From DASSYK01 sp036258315 (GTDB lineage Bacteria > Actinomycetota > Thermoleophilia > Solirubrobacterales > 70-9), in assembly GCA_036258315.1 (NCBI GenBank), contig DATADX010000002.1:1-50255 (forward strand): 50,255 bases of DNA. Reading direction: 5' to 3'. Below the pieces are notes generated by a model. That model did not search any database, was not told the DNA's origin, and saw only the letters and a program-made list of their open reading frames with translations. This document shows, in pieces, positions 24,303 to 32,248 of this stretch. How positions within the stretch are numbered: the first letter of the stretch is position 1; every line of letters starts with the position of its first letter. The position numbers and the translations under genes were made by a program.

Positions 24303-26269
24303 CAGTTCGCCCTGTTCAGTTGGCGGTGAATCTCTCGCGCGAGCTTACCGGGCACACCGGGCACGGCTTCGAGCTCCTCGCGGCTGGCGCCGAGCATCCG
24401 CTCGGGGGAGCCGAAATGCCGCAGCAGGGCGCGCTTTCGGGCCGGCCCGACCCCGCGGACCCCATCGAGGACGGAGGCGGTCATCGCCTTGTCGCGGCGG
24501 CTGCGGTGATGGGTGATCGCGAACCGGTGGGCCTCGTCGCGGACGCGCTGCAGGAGCCGCAGCCCGTCGGAGCGCCGCTCGAGCCGGATCGGGTCCTTGC
24601 GGCCCGGCAGGAAGATCTCCTCGATGCGCTTCGCGAGGCTGATCACGGTGACGCCGCGCTCGGTGAGCGGCTCGAGCGCCTTCAACCCCGCCGACAGCTG
24701 GCCCTTGCCGCCGTCGATCACGATCAGGTCGGGGAGCGCCGCGAAGCTCGCGTCGCGCTCGGAGTCGTGCGGAGAGAGGTCGGCCTGCTCGAGATAGCGG
24801 TTGATGCGCCGGCTCAGCACCTCGCGCATCGCCGCATAGTCATCAGGGCGGCGCCTGCTCGCTCGACCACCTCCCGCGCCCGTCCTGCGGGCGCTCGCGT
24901 CCGGGGGCGGCTTGCCGTTTCCTTCAGCGACGTCGCCGCGGATGTTGAACTGGCGGTAGTCGGACTTCTTCGGAGCCCCTCCCTCGAACACGACCATCGA
25001 GGCGACCGTGTGGGTCTCGCCGAGGTTCGAGATGTCGAAGGCCTCGATCCTGACCGGGACCCGCTCGAGGCCGAAGGCGTCCTGGAGTGCCGAGAGCGTC
25101 TCGACGCGCTGCTGCCGGCGGTGCTCGCGACGGAGCTTGTCCTGGGCGAGCGCCAGCTCGGCGTTACGGACCGCGAGCTCGCGGAGCCGGCGCAGGTCCC
25201 CGCGCGCGGCCACCCTGACCTCGACGTGAGAGTCCCGCTGCGAGGACAGCGCCTCCTCGAGCACGGCGGTGCGGCCCCTCAGCTCCGGGCCGACGACGAC
25301 CCGCCCTGGCACCGCCGGCGCAGCGGAGTAGTACTGGAGCAGGAACCCTTCGGCGACCTCGCCGAGGTCGCGCTCCTCGCCGCCCGCGAGATAGAAGCCG
25401 TGGCGCTCGGCGAGGACGCCGTCGCGGACCTGGAAGACCTGCGCGTTCGCGTCGGTCCCGTCCACGGCGACGCCGATCACGTCGGCGCTGCCGAGCGAGC
25501 CTCCGGCGACCCGCTGGCGCTCCATCAGGCTCTGGACCGCGGCGAGCCGGTCGCGGAACAGGGCCGCGCGCTCGAAGTCCTGCGCCTCGGCTGCCTCGGC
25601 CATGCTCGCCTCGAGGTCGGCCTCGATGTCGCGATAGCGCCCGGACAGGAAGGCCATGATCGCGTCGATGTTGCGGCGGTACTCCTCGCGGTCGATGTAG
25701 CCGACGCAGGGCGCCTGGCAGCGCTTGATGTAGTAGTCGAGGCACGGGACGCCCGAGCGGCGGCCGGGCTCGCGCCCTTCGCAGGTGCGGTACTGGAACA
25801 GCTTCCCGAGCAGGTCGAGGGTCTCGCGTACGCGCTTGGCCGACGAGAAGGGCCCGAAATAGGCCCGGTTCGGGCGATGGCGCTCGCGGGTGAAGTAGAC
25901 GCGCGGGTACTCCTCGTCGAGGCTGATCCCGACGTAGGGGTAGGACTTGTCGTCGCGGAGCCGGATGTTGAACCGGGGCCGGAGCCGCTTGATGAAGCTC
26001 TGTTCCGCCAGCAGCGCCTCGGCTTCCGTGTTCGTGACCAGCGTCTCGATCGAATCGATCCGGTCGATCAGCTCCCGCGTCGATCCCATCCCGGTGCCCC
26101 GTCCCTTGCCCGAGAAGTGCGAGGCGACCCGCTTGCGGATCGACGTCGCCTTGCCCGCGTAGAGCGCGTCCCCCGAGCGGTCGCGGAACAGGTAGACCCC
26201 GGGCGAATCGGGCAGCTCGCGGCGCTGCTCGGCGAGCTTCTGCTCGCGTTCTGTGAGCTCCTTGGCCAT
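24302..26269 (-). CDS. uvrC: Excinuclease ABC subunit C
   Basis: 655 residues from ATG 26269. GIY-YIG domain (PDSPGVYLFRDRSGDALYAG then KATSIRKRVASHF), the Cys block PCLDYYIKRCQAPCVG, UVR motif (ERAALFRDRLAAVQSLME), RNase H-like nuclease core (RIEAFDISNLGETHTVASMV, DLIVIDGGKGQLSAGL, ISLAKRIEEIF), and C-terminal helix-hairpin-helix (GVGPARKRALLRHFGS and VPGVPGKLAREI). It makes both incisions in nucleotide excision repair. Odd point: between YRQFNIRG and DDYAAM there is an extra Pro/Ala/Arg-rich stretch of roughly 25 residues, an apparent linker insertion in the nuclease domain. Confidence 0.96.
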   Translation of the reverse strand: MAKELTEREQKLAEQRRELPDSPGVYLFRDRSGDALYAGKATSIRKRVASHFSGKGRGTGMGSTRELIDRIDSIETLVTNTEAEALLAEQSFIKRLRPRFNIRLRDDKSYPYVGISLDEEYPRVYFTRERHRPNRAYFGPFSSAKRVRETLDLLGKLFQYRTCEGREPGRRSGVPCLDYYIKRCQAPCVGYIDREEYRRNIDAIMAFLSGRYRDIEADLEASMAEAAEAQDFERAALFRDRLAAVQSLMERQRVAGGSLGSADVIGVAVDGTDANAQVFQVRDGVLAERHGFYLAGGEERDLGEVAEGFLLQYYSAAPAVPGRVVVGPELRGRTAVLEEALSSQRDSHVEVRVAARGDLRRLRELAVRNAELALAQDKLRREHRRQQRVETLSALQDAFGLERVPVRIEAFDISNLGETHTVASMVVFEGGAPKKSDYRQFNIRGDVAEGNGKPPPDASARRTGAGGGRASRRRPDDYAAMREVLSRRINRYLEQADLSPHDSERDASFAALPDLIVIDGGKGQLSAGLKALEPLTERGVTVISLAKRIEEIFLPGRKDPIRLERRSDGLRLLQRVRDEAHRFAITHHRSRRDKAMTASVLDGVRGVGPARKRALLRHFGSPERMLGASREELEAVPGVPGKLAREIHRQLNRAN

Positions 26270-26294
26270 CGAAGTTAAGGGTAGGCTGCCGCCG

Positions 26295-27113
26295 ATGCCG
26301 GACCAGACGCCACCCGAGCTGAAGACGCTGAGGATCGAGGCCGACGGGCCGATCGGGACGCTGACCCTGAACAGGCCCGACGCGATGAACGCGATGAGCC
26401 CCGAGCTGATCTTCGAGCTGACGGTCGCGGCCGCCTGGCTCGCGGACCGGGCGCCGTTCAGGGCCCTGATCGTGACCGGCTCCGGCCGCGCCTTCTCGGC
26501 CGGCGGCGACGTGAACTGGTTCCAGAGCGGCCTGGCGGACCCCGAGCACGATCTCCCCGCCGACGTCCGCCGCGGCGCCGAGGTCCTGCACCAGGCGATC
26601 GTCGACTTCCGCCGCATCCCCTACCCCGTGATCGCCGCTGTCAACGGCGCCGCCGCGGGTGCCGGATTCTCGCTGGCGCTGATGTGCGACCTCCGGATCG
26701 CCTCGGACGCCGCCGCCTTCGTGATCGCCTACGGGCGGATCGGCGCCTCGCCCGACGGCGGCATGACCTACTTCCTGCCGCGCGTCGTCGGTCCGGCCAA
26801 GGCGCTCGAGCTGGCGCTCGACGACCCCGTGCTCGACGCGAACGCCGCGCTCGAGCTCGGCCTGGTCAGCGGGGTCGTCCCGGCCGACGAGCTGGCCGCG
26901 GCGGCCCGCGAGAAGGCCGAGTCGCTGGCGGCCAAGGCCCCGCACTACGTGCGGATGGCGAAGTCATTGATCAACGAGAGCCTCGAGCACTCGCTGACCG
27001 AGCACCTGCAGCTCGAGCGCCACGGGATCGCGGACAGCATGGGCACGGCGGACCTGCGCCGCGGGGTGAAGGCCTTCTTCGCGGGCGAGCAGCCGGAATT
27101 CACCGGCACCTGA
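26295..27113 (+). CDS. Enoyl-CoA hydratase/isomerase family protein
   Basis: 272 residues from ATG 26295. Crotonase fold: IGTLTLNRPDAMNAMSPELI, the first oxyanion block VTGSGRAFSAGGDVNWF, the second AAVNGAAAGAGFSLALMCDL, RIASDAAAFVIAYGRIGASP and the GGMTYFLPRVVG segment. The catalytic Glu expected for hydratases near IGASPDGG is Asp/Gly here, seen in many isomerase or 1,2-epoxyphenylacetyl-CoA-isomerase-like members, so the reaction may not be hydration. Divergent from uvrC with a 25-base gap. Confidence 0.9.
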   Translation: MPDQTPPELKTLRIEADGPIGTLTLNRPDAMNAMSPELIFELTVAAAWLADRAPFRALIVTGSGRAFSAGGDVNWFQSGLADPEHDLPADVRRGAEVLHQAIVDFRRIPYPVIAAVNGAAAGAGFSLALMCDLRIASDAAAFVIAYGRIGASPDGGMTYFLPRVVGPAKALELALDDPVLDANAALELGLVSGVVPADELAAAAREKAESLAAKAPHYVRMAKSLINESLEHSLTEHLQLERHGIADSMGTADLRRGVKAFFAGEQPEFTGT

Positions 27114-27165
27114 CCGGGTGGGGTTAGAGTTGTTCCACCCTGGGAACGACCCGAAAGGGGATCGG

Positions 27166-27603
27166 ATGAAGAAGCTTCTTCTGCTCCTCGCCGTCGTGGC
27201 GCTGTCCGCATTCGGCCTCGCCGCATGCGGCGGAGACGACGATGACGATGGGGGCGAGACGACCGCGGCGGCGACCACGACCACCGACACCGGTGCCGCG
27301 TCCGGGGGCGGAGCCGGCGGGACGGTCAAGATCACCGCGGCCGCCGACGGCTCCCTCGCGTACGACCAGACGGAGGTCTCGGCGCCGGCGGGCTCGGTGA
27401 CGATCGACTTCGACAACCCGGCGTCGCTCTCGCACGACGTCGTGGTCGAGGACTCGGCGGGCGAGGAGCTCGGCGCGACCGATCTGATCGCGGAGAGCAA
27501 CACGTCGACGACGGTCGATCTGCAGCCGGGCAGCTACACGTTCTTCTGCTCCGTCTCGGGTCACCGCGAGGCCGGGATGGAGGGCACGCTCACCGCGAAG
27601 TAG
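27166..27603 (+). CDS. Cupredoxin (plastocyanin-like) lipoprotein
   Basis: 145 residues from ATG 27166 (GAAAGGGG upstream). Lipoprotein signal MKKLLLLLAVVALSAFGLAA-C, then a low-complexity Asp/Thr/Gly linker. The copper-site pattern is complete: His in SLSHDVVVE, then the C-terminal FFCSVSGHREAGM giving Cys, His and Met ligands of a type 1 blue copper centre. Probably an extracytoplasmic electron carrier, fitting with the cytochrome c maturation genes elsewhere in the window, though the partner is not known. Confidence 0.93.
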   Translation: MKKLLLLLAVVALSAFGLAACGGDDDDDGGETTAAATTTTDTGAASGGGAGGTVKITAAADGSLAYDQTEVSAPAGSVTIDFDNPASLSHDVVVEDSAGEELGATDLIAESNTSTTVDLQPGSYTFFCSVSGHREAGMEGTLTAK

Positions 27604-27604
27604 C

Positions 27605-27647
27605 CGGCGACTCTTCGCCGAGGCGGCCCGGCGACCCGGGCCGTCTC
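27605..27647. terminator. Tandem hairpins between cupredoxin and hom
   Basis: Two adjacent stems: CGGCGA-CTCT-TCGCCG (27605-27620) and GAGGCGGCCCGG-CGAC-CCGGGCCGTCTC (27620-27647, 12 pairs with one G-U). They sit between convergent gene ends and could terminate both transcripts, but no long T-tract follows. Confidence 0.6.
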
Positions 27648-27652
27648 GCATT

Positions 27653-28696
27653 TCAGGCCCGTCCGCGTGTCGCAACGACGATCAGGTCGCTGAGCACGCC
27701 CTGGCCGGCGAGCGCGGGGCCCGCGCCCGGCCCGGTGACGGTGACCTTCCCGATCGGATCCGCGCTGCAGACAACCGCGTTCTCGCTCCCGTCGACTCCC
27801 CAGAGCGGATCGTCCCGCTGCAGCCCCTCGGGACGCACACGAGCGGTGAGCGAGGCGCCGTCCGTACCGCGCTCGATCGACGTGACCGACCGCAGCCGCG
27901 CCCCGCCCCCCGCGACGGCCTCGACCTCCCCGGGATCGAGCTCGCCGAGGCTCGTGCAGGCGACGTCACCCGGCCGAAGCTGCGAGCCGAACACGAGCCC
28001 GGCCAGGATCATCGCCTTCGCGGTTTCATCGTGTCCGTCAACGTCGGCAGCGGGGTCGCGCTCTGCGAGCCCCGCCCGCTGTGCGCGCGCCAGCGCTTCG
28101 TCGTAGCGATCGCCCTCCGCCATCCGGGAGAGGATGAAATTGACGGTCGCGCTGAGGACGCCGCGGACCGCCGTAACCGTCGCCCCCGCCACGCCGTCGC
28201 TGAGCGTGCTCAGCACGGGCGTCCCCGACATCACCGTGGACTCGGCGCGGAACGCGGTCCCCTGCGTCGCAGCGAGCTCGGACAGCTCGACACCGTGCAG
28301 CGCGACGGGCCACTTGTTCGATGTGACCACGGGGATCCCACGACCGAGCGCCTCGCGCATGTGGGCGGCGCCGGGTTCGCCGTCGCTGCGCGGGCTCGCG
28401 CTGACCTCAGCGAGGACGTCGGCTCTCGTCGCGGCGAGACCATCGAGGCTGTCCCCCCAGCGCTCGGCGCCGGGATGCTCGGAGATCGGGCGCCCGGCAT
28501 CGAGCAGCTCCAGCAGCAGCCCCGTGTCGAGCCCGTCCGAGCGGTGGACGAACCCGTCGCGGGCATTGCCGGCTCCGACCACCCTGGCGGCCAGGCCGTG
28601 GCGTGAGAGCGGCGCATCCCCCTCCGGGCCCAGCCGGCGCAGCAGCCACCGGCCGACCGTGCCGAGGCCGACGACCCAGACGTCGATTCGCCGCAT
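27653..28696 (-). CDS. hom: Homoserine dehydrogenase
   Basis: 347 residues. Rossmann start IDVWVVGLGTVGRWLLRRL, VVTSNKWPVALHG, the substrate domain FRAESTVMSGTPVLSTLSDG, the LSATVNFILSRMAEGDRYDE block and ERDPAADVDGHDETAKAMIL with the catalytic Asp/Lys pair. Reduces aspartate semialdehyde to homoserine for Thr and Met synthesis. It lacks the C-terminal ACT regulatory domain of the roughly 430-residue form, so Thr feedback through that domain is absent. A standalone gene here: thrB, thrC and lysC are not adjacent. Confidence 0.92.
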   Translation of the reverse strand: MRRIDVWVVGLGTVGRWLLRRLGPEGDAPLSRHGLAARVVGAGNARDGFVHRSDGLDTGLLLELLDAGRPISEHPGAERWGDSLDGLAATRADVLAEVSASPRSDGEPGAAHMREALGRGIPVVTSNKWPVALHGVELSELAATQGTAFRAESTVMSGTPVLSTLSDGVAGATVTAVRGVLSATVNFILSRMAEGDRYDEALARAQRAGLAERDPAADVDGHDETAKAMILAGLVFGSQLRPGDVACTSLGELDPGEVEAVAGGGARLRSVTSIERGTDGASLTARVRPEGLQRDDPLWGVDGSENAVVCSADPIGKVTVTGPGAGPALAGQGVLSDLIVVATRGRA

Positions 28697-28699
28697 TCC

Positions 28700-29167
28700 C
28701 TATTCGGGGAGCGCGCGCCCGACCGAGTCGGCGACGCAGCAGGGCTTGTCGCTGCCCTCGACCTCGAGGATGAAGCGGGTGACGACCTGCCACCAGCCGT
28801 CACTGGCGTCCTCGACCTCGACGATCTCGGCCGTGGCGCGGACGCGGGAGCCCGCGGGCACCGGAGCCGGGAAGCGGACCTTGTTCCAGCCGTAGTTGAC
28901 GCCGAGCTTGAAGCCCGTCGACCTGATCATCTTGAGGCGGAAGCCGTCGATCAGCGACAGGGTGAGGTTGCCGTGCGCGATAGTCGTCCCGAACGGGCTC
29001 TCCCGCTTGGCGCGCTCGACGTCGACGTGAATCCACTGATCGTCGCCCGACAGCCGCGCGAACGCGTCGATGTCCTCCTGGGTCACCTCGCGCCACTCGC
29101 TGGGGCCGATTTTCTCGCCCTGGAGCGCGCGCAGGCCCTCCACACCATCTATTTCGACGACGGTCAC
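28700..29167 (-). CDS. MaoC-like (R)-specific enoyl-CoA hydratase-type protein
   Basis: About 155 residues from GTG 29167; GTG at 29188 is an alternative. Hot-dog fold with the hydratase-2 signature: FARLSGDDQWIHVDVERAKR (Asp and His of the active site), SPFGTTIAHGNLTLSLIDGF, and the strand NKVRFPAPVPAGSRVRATAE. Acts on (R)-3-hydroxyacyl-CoA or similar thioesters. It ends three bases before hom on the same strand and may share its transcript; a functional link is not obvious. Confidence 0.9.
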   Translation of the reverse strand: MTVVEIDGVEGLRALQGEKIGPSEWREVTQEDIDAFARLSGDDQWIHVDVERAKRESPFGTTIAHGNLTLSLIDGFRLKMIRSTGFKLGVNYGWNKVRFPAPVPAGSRVRATAEIVEVEDASDGWWQVVTRFILEVEGSDKPCCVADSVGRALPE

Positions 29168-29192
29168 GATCGCGGAGACTACCCCCACAATG

Positions 29193-29226
29193 TTGCTTTA
29201 AGCCTCCAGGGGATATAGATACCTGG
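29193..29226 (+). promoter_or_regulatory. Possible promoter and dyad upstream of the liv-type binding protein
   Basis: TTGCTT (29193-29198), 17 bases, then TAGATA (29216-29221). A dyad CCAGG-N11-CCTGG (29206-29226) brackets the -10, and downstream a leader stem AGGGG/CCCCT with inner CCGT/ACGG (29231-29261) precedes the ribosome site. Suggestive of regulation; none of it is strong alone. Confidence 0.4.
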
Positions 29227-29292
29227 TGAAAGGGGGGCCGTTGTCCCACGGAAGGGCCCCTGACTGACGTGAATGGAGAGGAGAACACGCGA

Positions 29293-30594
29293 ATGCGAGG
29301 GCTCACAACCAAGAGACTCCTCGCTGCCGCCTCCGGTCTCGTCCTCGTCCTCGGAGTCGCCGCCTGCGGCGACGATGACGACGATGGCGGCGGTGGTGGT
29401 GGCGGTGAGACGCAGCTCGATCTCGTGATGGGGGACTCGATCCCGCTCACCGGCGACCTGGCTGACTTCGGTCCTCCGGGCCAGAAGGGGGCAGACCTGG
29501 CGGTGGCGCAGATCAACGACGCGATCTCAACGGCCGGTGTCGACCACACGGTCGAGATCGTCCACGAGGACAACGAGACGAACCCGCAGGCAGCCGTCCA
29601 GGCCGCGCGGAAGATGGTCGACTCGGATGGCGCCAGCTGCATCCTCGGCGCCTGGGCATCGTCGGACACGATCCCGACGGCTCAGTCCGTCTCGATCCCG
29701 GACGGCATCCTGCAGATCTCACCGGCATCGACGAGCGACGAGATCACCGGGCTCGACGACAACGGCCTGGTCAACCGGACGTCGCCGCCTGACTCGTTCC
29801 AGGGACCGGTCCTTGCGGAAGCAATCGCCCAGGATCTCGGCACTGCTGAGGGCAAGACCGTCAACATCGGCGCGCGCAACGACTCCTACGGCGAGGGTCT
29901 CACCGGGACCTTCGGCGACGCCTGGGAGGCGCTGGGCGGCTCGATCGGCGAGTCAGTGCTCTACGACCCCGAGCAGCCGAGCTACAACTCGGAGGCCCAG
30001 CAGATCACGGCGGGCAACCCCGATGTGATCGTGATCATCGATTTCCCGGAGACCTTCGTGAAGGTCGGTCCGGCGCTGCAGCGCACGGGCGCCTGGGACC
30101 CGAAGAAGGGCTGGGGAACCGACGGTCTCGCTTCGAGCGACCTGCCTGGCGACGTCGGGCCGCCCGTCGTCGACGGGATGCGCGGCACCGCGCCGGGCGC
30201 GCCGGACCGGGGCGAGGCCTCGACCGCGTTCGACACCCTCTACACGGGTGCCGAGCCGAGGGACGTCGAGCGTCAGACGTTCGACGCCCAGAATTTCGAC
30301 GCAGCGATCCTCTGCTACCTGGCCGCGGTGAGCGCAGGCTCAACCGACGGGCAGGACATGGCGGATGCGCTGGTCGATCTCACCGCCCCGGGCGGTACGG
30401 AGTACTCGTGGCAGCAGCTCCCCGAAGCGATCGAGGCGCTGCAGAACGGCGACGACATCGACTACATCGGTGCCGCCGGCGGCCTCGATCTCGACGAGAA
30501 CGGCGATGCCACTGCGGGCGTCTACGACGTCTACCAGTACAAGGGTGCCGACCTCGAGATCATCGACGAGCTCCCGCTGCAGCCAGTCGAGTAG
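29293..30594 (+). CDS. Branched-chain-amino-acid-type ABC substrate-binding lipoprotein
   Basis: 433 residues; ATG 29293 is preferred (GGAGAGGAG upstream) over the in-frame ATG at 29269. Lipoprotein signal TTKRLLAAASGLVLVLGVAA-C then an Asp/Gly tether. The periplasmic-binding type I fold (LivK/Peripla_BP_6) shows in LVMGDSIPLTGDLADFGPPG, DNETNPQAAVQAARKMVDSD, LGAWASSDTIPTAQSVSIPD, RNDSYGEGLTGTFGDAWEAL and NFDAAILCYLAAVSAG. Ligands of this family include Leu/Ile/Val, amides, urea and aromatics, so the ligand is open. It converges on livFGMH. Confidence 0.92.
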   Translation: MRGLTTKRLLAAASGLVLVLGVAACGDDDDDGGGGGGGETQLDLVMGDSIPLTGDLADFGPPGQKGADLAVAQINDAISTAGVDHTVEIVHEDNETNPQAAVQAARKMVDSDGASCILGAWASSDTIPTAQSVSIPDGILQISPASTSDEITGLDDNGLVNRTSPPDSFQGPVLAEAIAQDLGTAEGKTVNIGARNDSYGEGLTGTFGDAWEALGGSIGESVLYDPEQPSYNSEAQQITAGNPDVIVIIDFPETFVKVGPALQRTGAWDPKKGWGTDGLASSDLPGDVGPPVVDGMRGTAPGAPDRGEASTAFDTLYTGAEPRDVERQTFDAQNFDAAILCYLAAVSAGSTDGQDMADALVDLTAPGGTEYSWQQLPEAIEALQNGDDIDYIGAAGGLDLDENGDATAGVYDVYQYKGADLEIIDELPLQPVE

Positions 30595-30612
30595 TCGCAC
30601 CGAATTCGTGAG

Positions 30613-30640
30613 AGAGCCGGGGCTTCGGCCCCGGCTCTTT
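30613..30640. terminator. Bidirectional terminator between binding protein and livF
   Basis: AGAGCCGGGGC, loop TTCG, GCCCCGGCTCT: a perfect 11-base-pair stem with a UUCG loop, followed by TTT on the plus strand and CTCTCA-type sequence on the other. It is located between two convergent genes. Confidence 0.85.
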
Positions 30641-30647
30641 CATGCCC

Positions 30648-31400
30648 TCAGGAGGTCGGTTCGTCGATTCGGGCGGTCCCGCCGAGGTACAGCTCGGCGA
30701 CCTTCGGATCGTCGAGCAGCTCCCTGCCGGAGCCCTCGAACCGGTTCCGACCGAGGTCGAGGACGTACCCGCGGTCGGACATCGCGAGCGCCCGCATCGC
30801 GTTCTGCTCGACCATCACGATCGTCACCCCAGCGCGGTTGATCTCCTCGATCTTCGCGAAGATCCCCTCGACGAAGGCCGGCGCCAGGCCCGCCGAGGGC
30901 TCGTCGAGCAGCAGCAGCTGCGGCTCGGGCATCAGCGCGCGCGCCATCGCGAGCATCTGGCGCTCGCCGCCGCTCATCGTCCCCGCCGTCTGTCCCTGGC
31001 GCTCACCGAGGCGCGGAAACAGCTCGTACATGACCGCCATCCGCTCCTTGGCGGTGCGGCGCTCGAGCGCGCCCATCTCCAGGTTCTCGTCGACCGTGAG
31101 GCTCTGGAAGACGTTGTCGAGCTGCGGCACGTAGCTCATCCCGAGCCGGGTGATCACGTGCGGCGGACGCCCGGCCAGGTCCTCGCCGCGGAGCGTGACG
31201 CGGCCCTGGCGCGGCGGCAGCAGCCCGAAGATCGACTTGATCAGGGTGGACTTGCCGGCCCCGTTCGGGCCGATCACGGTGACGATCTCGCCCTCCCGGA
31301 CCTTGAGGTCGACGCCGCTCAGGATGTCGACCTCGGGCACGTAGCCGGCGACGAGCCCCTCGGTCTGCAGCATCGCGCCGTTCGACTGAGGCTCCGCCAT
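30648..31400 (-). CDS. livF: Branched-chain-amino-acid-type ABC transporter ATPase LivF
   Basis: 250 residues. Walker A VIGPNGAGKSTLIKSIFGLL, Q loop YVPQLDNVFQSLTV, signature GTMSGGERQMLAMARALM, Walker B LLLLDEPSAGLAP, H loop IVMVEQNAMRALAMSDRGYV. The 'VEQN' H-loop and EGLVAGYVPEVDILSGVDLK opening are typical of LivF rather than LivG. Start ATG overlaps the livG stop by one base (TGATG). Last gene of livH-M-G-F. Confidence 0.95.
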   Translation of the reverse strand: MAEPQSNGAMLQTEGLVAGYVPEVDILSGVDLKVREGEIVTVIGPNGAGKSTLIKSIFGLLPPRQGRVTLRGEDLAGRPPHVITRLGMSYVPQLDNVFQSLTVDENLEMGALERRTAKERMAVMYELFPRLGERQGQTAGTMSGGERQMLAMARALMPEPQLLLLDEPSAGLAPAFVEGIFAKIEEINRAGVTIVMVEQNAMRALAMSDRGYVLDLGRNRFEGSGRELLDDPKVAELYLGGTARIDEPTS

Positions 31401-32248
31401 CAGCCGCCCTCCTCCGCGGAATCGTGGAAGGTCTCGCCGAGGTAGGCGTCGATCACCTTCTGGTCCTTCCTCACCTCCTGAGGTCCGCCGCTGGCGATCA
31501 CGCGGCCCTCCGCCATCACGACGACGCGGTCGGAGTGGTTCATCACGACCTCCATGTCGTGCTCGATGAACAGGAAGGTGACACCCTCCTCCGTGCGGAG
31601 GCGCTTCATGTGATCGAGGAGGCGCTTGCCGAGCGTCGGGTTGATGCCCGCCATCGGCTCGTCGAGGAGCAGCAGCCGCGGCTTCGCCATCAGCGCCCGG
31701 GCAAGCTCGAGCAGCTTGCGCTGCCCGCCCGAGAGCGTGCCGGCGTACTCGTCGGCCAGCTTCCCGAGGTTGAAGACGTCGAGCAGCTCGATCGCCTCCT
31801 CACGGACCTCGCGCTCGCGCCGGCGGACGGCGCGGGGGTGCAGGAACAGGTTCCGAAAGCGCTCGCCGGGCTGGTCGGGCGCCGCGAGCATCATGTTGTC
31901 GATCACCGGCATCGCCGCGAGCGCTTTGGTGATCTGGAACGTCCGGACCATCCCGCGCCGCGCTATCTCGTACGGGGGATGACCGAAGATCGAGTCGCCG
32001 GCGAAGCTGATCCCGCCGCGATCGCCCCTGTAGAAGCCGGTGAGAACGTTGAACAGCGTGGTCTTTCCGGCGCCGTTGGGCCCGATCAGCGCCGTGATCG
32101 ACCCCTGGGCGACCTCGAAGCTGGCCCCCCGGACCGCCTGGATGCCGCCGAACCGCTTGAACACGTCGTCGATGTCCAGCAGGGCGCCGTTGGACGGCGG
32201 CGCCGGCGGAGCGGACGTGCCGCCGTGGCTCTCCGGCTCACTCGCCAA
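31400..32248 (-). CDS. livG: Branched-chain-amino-acid-type ABC transporter ATPase LivG
   Basis: 282 residues from TTG 32248, overlapping the livM stop by 11 bases. LivG features: DIDDVFKRFGGIQAVRGASF, Walker A LIGPNGAGKTTLFNVLTGFY, VRTFQITKALAAMPVIDNMM, signature GTLSGGQRKLLELARALM, Walker B LLLLDEPMAGINP, and the EHDMEVVMNHSDRVVVMAEG H-loop. The extra loop with the FRNLFLHPRAVRRREREVRE charge cluster is usual for LivG. Confidence 0.95.
   Translation of the reverse strand: MASEPESHGGTSAPPAPPSNGALLDIDDVFKRFGGIQAVRGASFEVAQGSITALIGPNGAGKTTLFNVLTGFYRGDRGGISFAGDSIFGHPPYEIARRGMVRTFQITKALAAMPVIDNMMLAAPDQPGERFRNLFLHPRAVRRREREVREEAIELLDVFNLGKLADEYAGTLSGGQRKLLELARALMAKPRLLLLDEPMAGINPTLGKRLLDHMKRLRTEEGVTFLFIEHDMEVVMNHSDRVVVMAEGRVIASGGPQEVRKDQKVIDAYLGETFHDSAEEGG

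Noticed and set aside
24281..26278. Long plus-strand open frame opposite uvrC
   Set aside because: Shadow of a complete UvrC with all motifs; no recognisable domain in the antisense translation.
27116..27140. GGGTGG/CCACCC stem upstream of the cupredoxin gene
   Set aside because: Only six pairs with a 13-base loop; too weak to call a terminator or riboswitch.
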